Shown here one piece after another: positions 59,399-64,000 of a stretch of 64,000 nucleotides of DNA. The stretch is from JAEVLT01 sp044598425 (GTDB lineage: Bacteria > Bacillota > Bacilli > Bacillales > Cytobacillaceae), in NCBI GenBank assembly GCA_044598425.1, contig CP172536.1, positions 3,100,001-3,164,000 on the forward strand, read 5' to 3'. Within the stretch, counting starts at the first letter, position 1. Every line of letters begins with the position of its first letter. The notes beneath the pieces are model-generated. The model did no database searches. It was given only the letters and a program-made list of their open reading frames with translations, and had not been told where the DNA came from. Both the position numbers and the translations under genes were made by a program.

Positions 59399-61783
59399 TT
59401 AATTGCGAAGCGGCTTACCTTTTAGAAGCATATGCTGCATCCGCTGCTGCGATTTTGGTTCGGCCACAAGGCTTAAGAATGCTTCTCTTTCCAAATCCAA
59501 AAGATATTGTTCGTCAACTTCTGTCCCATAAGGAACTTTGCCGCCGGCAAGAACGTATGCAAGCTTTTTGGCAATTTTCAAATCATGTTCTGAAATAAAC
59601 CCGGAAGCGAACATCGATTGGGCACCGAGCAGCAGGGTGGCATATCCAGTTTCACCAACCACCGGAACTTTCCTGCGCTGTTTCGGTTTATAGCCTTGCT
59701 CATTGAGTGCAAGAACTGCCTGCTTTGCATCGTATAGCAGATGATCATTGTTAAAGCTGATTGCATCCGCCAAGTTTAGAAAGTTGTTCTCACGGGCTTC
59801 GTCTGCAGATGTTGAAACTTTTGCCATAGCGATTGTTTCGAAAACTTTATTTGCAACCTTTTGCAAATCCATCTCGACTCCGTTTGGGATACTTTCCAGG
59901 TACTTACTATACAATTCTTTGTTGCCACCCCCGCCAGGGATTAGTCCAACTCCGACTTCCACAAGCCCCATATAAGTTTCCGGTGAAGCTTGAATATGAG
60001 CAGCGGGCAAGCTGATCTCTGCTCCGCCGCCTAACGTCATCGCAAAGGGAGCCGCAACTACCGGTTTTGAACAATATTTGATCCGCATTCCTGCCTGCTG
60101 GAATTGGCGGACGACCATATCGAGCTCATAAATATTGTCATCCTGCGCTTCCATTAAAATCATCGCAAGGTTTGCACCAACACAAAAATTTTTCCCGTGA
60201 TTGCCAATCACGAGGCCTTTGTAATTTTTTTCAACTTCATCAATGGCGAAGTTGATCATTTGAATAATATCCAGACCAATTGCATTGTTTGGGGAATGGA
60301 ATTCCAATAAAGCGACACCATCCCCCATATCAATCAAGCTTGCTCCGCTGTTCTTTTTGATCACGCCATTTTTCTTCTTCAACTGATCGATGCTGATCAC
60401 CTTTGGATTGACTTTAACCGGGCTATACTCTCCATGATTGTAATAATAAAGCTGTGCTCCCTCTTCTTTATAAAAAGTGGTGTATCCCTTTTCAAGCATT
60501 GCAGAAACCCACTCAGGAACCTTCGCACCGTTTTCCTTCATCTTTAGTACAGATTTTTCAACACCGATCGCATCCCACGCTTCAAACGGACCCATTTCCC
60601 AGCCAAATCCCCATTTCATCGCACGGTCAATCGCCACAATGTCGTCCGCAATCGTTCCAAGCAGTTCAGCCGAATAGAGCAGTACCGGGCTGAAAATACT
60701 CCATAAAAATTCTCCAGCGCGATCCTTTGCGTAGACAAGCGCTTTCATTTTATTGGCTAGACCTTTTTCCTGCTTGCTCATTTCCGTTGCCGCTGTTTTC
60801 AGTTTTTTACGCGGACCGTACTCCATCGTTGCCGGATCAAGTTCAAAAATTTCTTTGCCGTTTTTAACAAAGAAACCTTGGCCTGTTTTGCTGCCTAGCC
60901 AGCCTTTTTCAAGCATTTCCTTTATGAACGCCGGAACTTCAAAAATTTCTTTTTCACTTCCTTCTACTTGCTGATAAACATTGTTGGCCACATGGACAAA
61001 TGTATCAAGACCGACTACATCTAAAGTACGGAATGTTGCGCTTTTCGGCCGTCCAATCAGCGGTCCCGTAATGGAATCAACTTCACCTACACTGTAGCCG
61101 CCTTTTAGCATTTCCTGCAGCGTGACCAAAAGTCCATAGGTGCCAATCCGGTTGGCAATAAAGTTCGGTGTGTCCTTTGCAACTACTACTCCTTTACCGA
61201 GTACATCCTCGCCAAATTCCTTCATAAAGGACAAAACTGCCGGATCCGTGTATTGGGTTGGAATAATTTCCAAAAGCTTTAGATAGCGAGGCGGATTAAA
61301 AAAATGGGTGCCAAGAAAGTGTTTTTTGAAATCGTCCGACCTGCCTTCTGCCATGGCTTCAACCGAAATTCCAGACGTGTTTGAGCTAACGATGCTGCCC
61401 GGCTTGCGATATTGGTCCACTTTTTCAAATACTTGCCTTTTCACGTCCAAATTTTCAACAACAACTTCAATTACCCAGTCAACATCTTTTAACTTGATTA
61501 GATCATCCTCAAGGTTGCCCGCCTCAATAAAGGCTATGTTCTTTTCCGATGTCAACGGTGCAGGCTTTTGCTTAAGAAGTTTCTGGAGAGAAATCGTACT
61601 AATTCGATTGCGGACCTGCGTATCATTGAATGTAAGCCCTTTCGATTTTTCCTCATCGGTTAATTCGCGCGGTACAATATCCAGCAGCAATGTTGGTATA
61701 CCGATATTGGCCAGGTGAGCAGCGATTCCCGATCCCATTACCCCCGATCCTAACACTGCGGCTTTTTTAATAAAATGGTTCAA
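59399..61783 (-). CDS. fadN: Bifunctional 3-hydroxyacyl-CoA dehydrogenase / enoyl-CoA hydratase FadN
   Basis: A 794-residue two-enzyme protein for the middle steps of beta-oxidation. N-terminal NAD domain AAVLGSGVMGSGIAAHLANI, SNTSGISVEAMAEGRSDDFK, HFFNPPRYLKLLE and IGTYGLLVTLQEMLKGGYS. The C-terminal crotonase domain (about 480-700) has VGANLAMILME, PFAMTLGGGAEISLPAAHIQ and GVGLIPGGGGNKELY with the catalytic Glu near VEVGVG. TTG 61783 (MNHFIKKAAVLG) follows AAGGGGGAG; a longer frame from 61825 would begin inside the FadR operator. Confidence 0.95.
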   Translation of the reverse strand: MNHFIKKAAVLGSGVMGSGIAAHLANIGIPTLLLDIVPRELTDEEKSKGLTFNDTQVRNRISTISLQKLLKQKPAPLTSEKNIAFIEAGNLEDDLIKLKDVDWVIEVVVENLDVKRQVFEKVDQYRKPGSIVSSNTSGISVEAMAEGRSDDFKKHFLGTHFFNPPRYLKLLEIIPTQYTDPAVLSFMKEFGEDVLGKGVVVAKDTPNFIANRIGTYGLLVTLQEMLKGGYSVGEVDSITGPLIGRPKSATFRTLDVVGLDTFVHVANNVYQQVEGSEKEIFEVPAFIKEMLEKGWLGSKTGQGFFVKNGKEIFELDPATMEYGPRKKLKTAATEMSKQEKGLANKMKALVYAKDRAGEFLWSIFSPVLLYSAELLGTIADDIVAIDRAMKWGFGWEMGPFEAWDAIGVEKSVLKMKENGAKVPEWVSAMLEKGYTTFYKEEGAQLYYYNHGEYSPVKVNPKVISIDQLKKKNGVIKKNSGASLIDMGDGVALLEFHSPNNAIGLDIIQMINFAIDEVEKNYKGLVIGNHGKNFCVGANLAMILMEAQDDNIYELDMVVRQFQQAGMRIKYCSKPVVAAPFAMTLGGGAEISLPAAHIQASPETYMGLVEVGVGLIPGGGGNKELYSKYLESIPNGVEMDLQKVANKVFETIAMAKVSTSADEARENNFLNLADAISFNNDHLLYDAKQAVLALNEQGYKPKQRRKVPVVGETGYATLLLGAQSMFASGFISEHDLKIAKKLAYVLAGGKVPYGTEVDEQYLLDLEREAFLSLVAEPKSQQRMQHMLLKGKPLRN

Positions 61784-61806
61784 TTTTTTCTCCCCCTTCG
61801 TTTTTT

Positions 61807-61824
61807 TGAATGAATACTCATTCA
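61807..61824. promoter_or_regulatory. FadR operator in front of fadNAE
   Basis: TGAATGAATACTCATTCA is a near-perfect palindrome matching the Bacillus FadR box TGAATGAMTANTNATTCA. It lies 24 bases upstream of the fadN start. Long-chain acyl-CoA releases FadR and opens the operon. Confidence 0.9.
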
Positions 61825-61986
61825 TTTTATGTCCAAAAAAAATTTCCTGCTGAAAGGATGTATTTTGTTACTTTTACTATAAAATATTTTAAAAATTTGT
61901 GCAATCTCCAGATGCGGAAAATTTTGAAAAATTATTCTTTTTTAATTTAACGTCTGCTGGTAAATCTAAATTTTGAGGTGATAAAA

Positions 61987-62118
61987 ATGGGTAAAATGAA
62001 GAAAAATCCATCCAAAACTGGCGTAAGCGCGGCAAGCGTAAAAGGTGATGCCGGTCCGACCGTTGAGGGCGATGGTGGCGGCAAAAGAAACAGCCAAAAC
62101 AATCAGTATAAGAAATAA
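61987..62118 (+). CDS. yuzL: YuzL-family small protein
   Basis: A 43-residue basic protein, MGKMKKNPSKTGVSAASVKG..GDGGGKRNSQNNQYKK. Matches YuzL, a small protein of unknown function beside fad genes in Bacillus. GAGGTG lies 6 bases before the ATG and a terminator follows. Confidence 0.82.
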   Translation: MGKMKKNPSKTGVSAASVKGDAGPTVEGDGGGKRNSQNNQYKK

Positions 62119-62156
62119 AAAGGATGGATTGCCCCATCCTTTTATTTTTTTAATAA
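62119..62156. terminator. Bidirectional terminator yuzL / fadM
   Basis: AAAAGGATGGATTGCCCCATCCTTTTATTTTTTT between convergent genes. Confidence 0.9.
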
Positions 62157-63059
62157 ACCTTTTAAGACAAAAGCGACGTTTGCCGGGCGCTCTGCTAAGC
62201 GGCGCATGAAATATCCGTACCAGTCAGTCCCAAACGGGACATAGACGCGCATTTTATACCCTTCATTTACCAATTCCAGCTGCCGTTCCGGTCGAATGCC
62301 GTACAGCATTTGAAATTCAAATTGATCGTTTGAAATAGCATTTTCCTTAACAAACTTCTTTGTATAATCAATCATTGCCTCATCATGTGTTGCAACAGCC
62401 GTGAAATTCCCATTTAATAAATGCATTTTAATGATTTTTTTATAGTTTTCATCAACCTCTTTTTTATCGGGAAGGGCTACCTCTGGAGACTCTTTGTATG
62501 CCCCTTTTACAAGCCTTAAGTTTGGTTTGTATTCATTTAAATCCTCTACGTCTCTCTGTGTCCGGTACAAATATGCCTGTAAAACGGTCCCGACATTGTC
62601 ATATTCCATTTTCAACTGCCGAAAAATATCGAGCGTCCTTTGACAGCGTGAAAAATCCTCCATATCGATTGTCACAAAAACATTATGTTCCTTGGCGGCG
62701 TCTAAAATGCGTCGCATATTTTTCATAACAAGCTCATCGGAAATATCGAGCCCCATCGATGTCATTTTTAACGAAAGCTGCGAATTTAATTTTTCACGGC
62801 CGATTGCTTTAATTGCTTCGATCGATTGATTGGTGCGTTCAATTGCTTCCGCTTCATGATCAACAAACTCTCCCAAGTAATCGATTGTTACCCCCAATCC
62901 TTTGCTGTTAAGCTCCTTAATCACTTGAATCGCCTGACTGATGGTTTCTCCGGCAACAAAGCGGGAGGCGCCGAAGCGAAGTCCGTATTTCTTCGCGGCT
63001 TTTGTTAACGATTTATTTTTAGATAAAAATAAGAAAAAATTCTTTAGTGCCTGCTCCAT
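62142..63059 (-). CDS. fadM: Proline dehydrogenase (FadM/YusM, PutB-like)
   Basis: A 305-residue FAD TIM-barrel that oxidises proline to pyrroline-5-carboxylate. GLGVTIDYLGEFV, HNVFVTIDMEDFSRCQRTLD, GTVLQAYLYRTQRDVEDL, LRLVKGAYKE, ATHDEAMI, FEFQMLYGIRPE and RVYVPFGTDWYGYFMRRLAE cover the family motifs including the catalytic Arg pair RR. No P5C dehydrogenase gene is adjacent. GGAGGGAGCAGG precedes the ATG, and a cre-like box lies just before it. Confidence 0.94.
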   Translation of the reverse strand: MEQALKNFFLFLSKNKSLTKAAKKYGLRFGASRFVAGETISQAIQVIKELNSKGLGVTIDYLGEFVDHEAEAIERTNQSIEAIKAIGREKLNSQLSLKMTSMGLDISDELVMKNMRRILDAAKEHNVFVTIDMEDFSRCQRTLDIFRQLKMEYDNVGTVLQAYLYRTQRDVEDLNEYKPNLRLVKGAYKESPEVALPDKKEVDENYKKIIKMHLLNGNFTAVATHDEAMIDYTKKFVKENAISNDQFEFQMLYGIRPERQLELVNEGYKMRVYVPFGTDWYGYFMRRLAERPANVAFVLKGLLKK

Positions 63060-63072
63060 CCTGCTCCCTCCA

Positions 63073-63086
63073 CGGAAACGTTTTCA
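63073..63086 (-). promoter_or_regulatory. Candidate CcpA cre site upstream of fadM
   Basis: Minus strand TGAAAACGTTTCCG resembles cre (TGWAARCGYTWNCW) with two mismatches, just upstream of the fadM ribosome site. Pattern match only. Confidence 0.4.
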
Positions 63087-63260
63087 AAATAAATTAGCAA
63101 ACTAGCTCATATGTTTCCCCACCTTCTATTTTATCATCTCTATTGTTTTTTGAATATAATTTATATTTTATATTATTCCATTGTTTGCGTTACTTGCATA
63201 AAGTTTTTGATTTTAGAGAATCTATATCCGTACATGATAATTGTAACAGGAGGGGTAAAA

Positions 63261-63542
63261 ATGCAACAACAACAAAATTTTCAAATGCAAAATCAGAAAG
63301 GGATGATGCCGCAGCCTCCGGGAGTGGTTTCAACAAAAGACTCTCTCTATTTAACAGACATGATGTCTTGGAATTTGCTCGCGGCAAAAAAGGCTCATTT
63401 TTTTGCCAGCCAATGCCAGGATCAACAGCTCAAGGCAGAGGCTGAAAAATGTGGGCAGATGCACCAGCGCCATTATCAAAAGCTGCTTGGCCACCTGAAT
63501 GAACACATTAATCAACAGCAGCCGCTCAACAATATGCAATAA
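63261..63542 (+). CDS. yusN: CotF-like spore coat protein YusN
   Basis: A 93-residue protein: MQQQQNFQMQNQKGMMPQPP, then DSLYLTDMMSWNLLAAKKAH and QCQDQQLKAEAEKCGQMHQR, the helical pair of CotF-type coat proteins. GGAGGGG lies 5 bases before ATG 63261. In B. subtilis yusN is at this place after fadM (yusM). The stop codon TAA runs directly into a family 1 repeat. Confidence 0.85.
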   Translation: MQQQQNFQMQNQKGMMPQPPGVVSTKDSLYLTDMMSWNLLAAKKAHFFASQCQDQQLKAEAEKCGQMHQRHYQKLLGHLNEHINQQQPLNNMQ

Positions 63543-63800
63543 GAAAAGCGCAAGCGCCCTTGGTCATCGACGTAAGGAGGTGGACTGAGCCGAGTGAGAT
63601 AAAGGAGAGTCGAAAGACGGTAGTCTTTTGTTCTCGACTTATCGTAGACGAGGCGAGGGAAGCGACGTAGTCAATAGGGCGCTGGAGCTAGACAGTTATC
63701 GAAGTTAAGATATAAATTCTGATAATATAAGAAAAGCGCAAGCGCCCTTGCTCATCGACGTAGTCGATAGGGCGCTCGGAGCTAGACAGTAACGACTTAA
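63543..63800. repeat. Family 1 repeat: full copy followed by a short copy
   Basis: 63543-63729 matches 1244-1431 with three base differences and the same position right after a stop codon. A second, short copy (63730-63795) begins GAAAAGCGCAAGCGCCCTTG and ends GATAGGGCGCTCGGAGCTAG, lacking the interior and most of the tail. The pair shows the head can occur with or without the interior. Confidence 0.85.
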
Positions 63801-63823
63801 TTTGATAAAGGAGACTTTTTGTC

Positions 63824-64000
63824 ATGAACCAAAACCAACAAAAAATTCAAAACCCCGAAACCCCAGTGCCAAAGACACCGCAAATGAATGAACGTGATTT
63901 TATTAACGATTTGCTGACAACGGAAAAATATATGACGACTTCTTATACAATGGCTCTTCACGAAGCAAGTCATAAAGGCTTGTATGATGACTTGCTGACA
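63824..64000 (+). CDS. CotF-family spore coat protein, N-terminal part (window edge)
   Basis: From ATG 63824: MNQNQQKIQNPETPVPKTPQ then MNERDFINDLLTTEKYMTTS, YTMALHEASHKGLYDDLLT, running off the window after 59 codons. NDLL.TEKYM..SY..AL.EAS is the CotF/YhcQ-type signature. AAAGGAG precedes the start. It probably forms a coat-gene cluster with yusN. Confidence 0.85.
   Translation, partial: MNQNQQKIQNPETPVPKTPQMNERDFINDLLTTEKYMTTSYTMALHEASHKGLYDDLLT

Noticed and set aside
63111..63260. N-terminal extension of the YusN coat protein
   Set aside because: The extension is hydrophobic AT-rich noise; GGAGGGG and ATG 63261 mark the true start.

Overview
The window is chromosomal DNA from a spore-forming member of the Bacillaceae. 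Gene content and order follow the Bacillus subtilis blocks yug/kap, yui/yum, yut, yun, suf, met and yus/fad almost gene by gene. Sporulation and spore-coat genes, GGAGG-type ribosome binding sites with frequent TTG/GTG starts, a SAM-I riboswitch and a FadR operator all fit. The species cannot be named from the sequence alone. All identifications rest on recognising protein families and synteny by eye; no database search was run.

Layout. 1-10.9 kb: iron alcohol dehydrogenase, ornithine aminotransferase (rocD), yugI, an XRE regulator, yugE-patB, 6-phosphogluconate dehydrogenase, an AlaX-type editing protein, a His/Gly-rich coat-like protein, a Cu/Zn SOD-like lipoprotein and kapB/kapD; kinB, normally beside kapB, is absent. 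11-16.4 kb: a membrane protein with three internal repeats, a broken LuxR-type regulator, yuxO, leucyl aminopeptidase and yuiC-yuiB-yuiA. 16.6-30 kb: redox and Fe-S genes (NDH-2, YumC ferredoxin reductase, YutM, YutI, YutJ), then the yut genes up to the lipoprotein YutC. 30-38.7 kb: an IS91-type insertion between yutC and lipA, then lytH, yunB, a decayed HD-GYP gene, yunC, yunD, yunE and a frameshifted yunF. 38.7-43.7 kb: an accessory island with a broken IS5/IS1182-type element, a rearranged IS4 remnant, a zinc alcohol dehydrogenase and a dead gerA-type germination operon. 43.7-49 kb: the sufCDSUB Fe-S assembly operon. 49-56 kb: a 21-bp tandem repeat, metNIQ behind a SAM-I riboswitch, yusD/E/F, an IS1380 remnant, gcvH and yusI. 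56-64 kb: fadNAE beta-oxidation operon with FadR operator, yuzL, proline dehydrogenase and two CotF-like coat proteins, the last cut by the window edge.

How the genes work together. SufC/D/S/U/B, YutM and YutI build and deliver Fe-S clusters; lipoyl synthase LipA consumes them, and GcvH is a lipoylated protein. YumB (NDH-2), YumC and YutJ handle NAD(P)H, and a Rex-like palindrome lies in front of the NDH-2 gene. The fadNAE products carry out fatty acid beta-oxidation under FadR. KapB/KapD, LytH, YunB, YutH, YutC and the coat proteins belong to sporulation.

Beyond genes, at least two families of dispersed intergenic repeats occur. One has a GCGCAAGCGCC head and a TATAAATTCTGATAATATA tail; the other is a GC-rich imperfect palindrome ending in GGAAATCAACAG. 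Both usually sit directly behind stop codons or in insertion scars. No clearly new multi-gene system was found. The strongest oddities are the repeat families, the substituted copper ligand in the SOD, the three-module membrane protein truncated against a regulator remnant, and several genes caught decaying.
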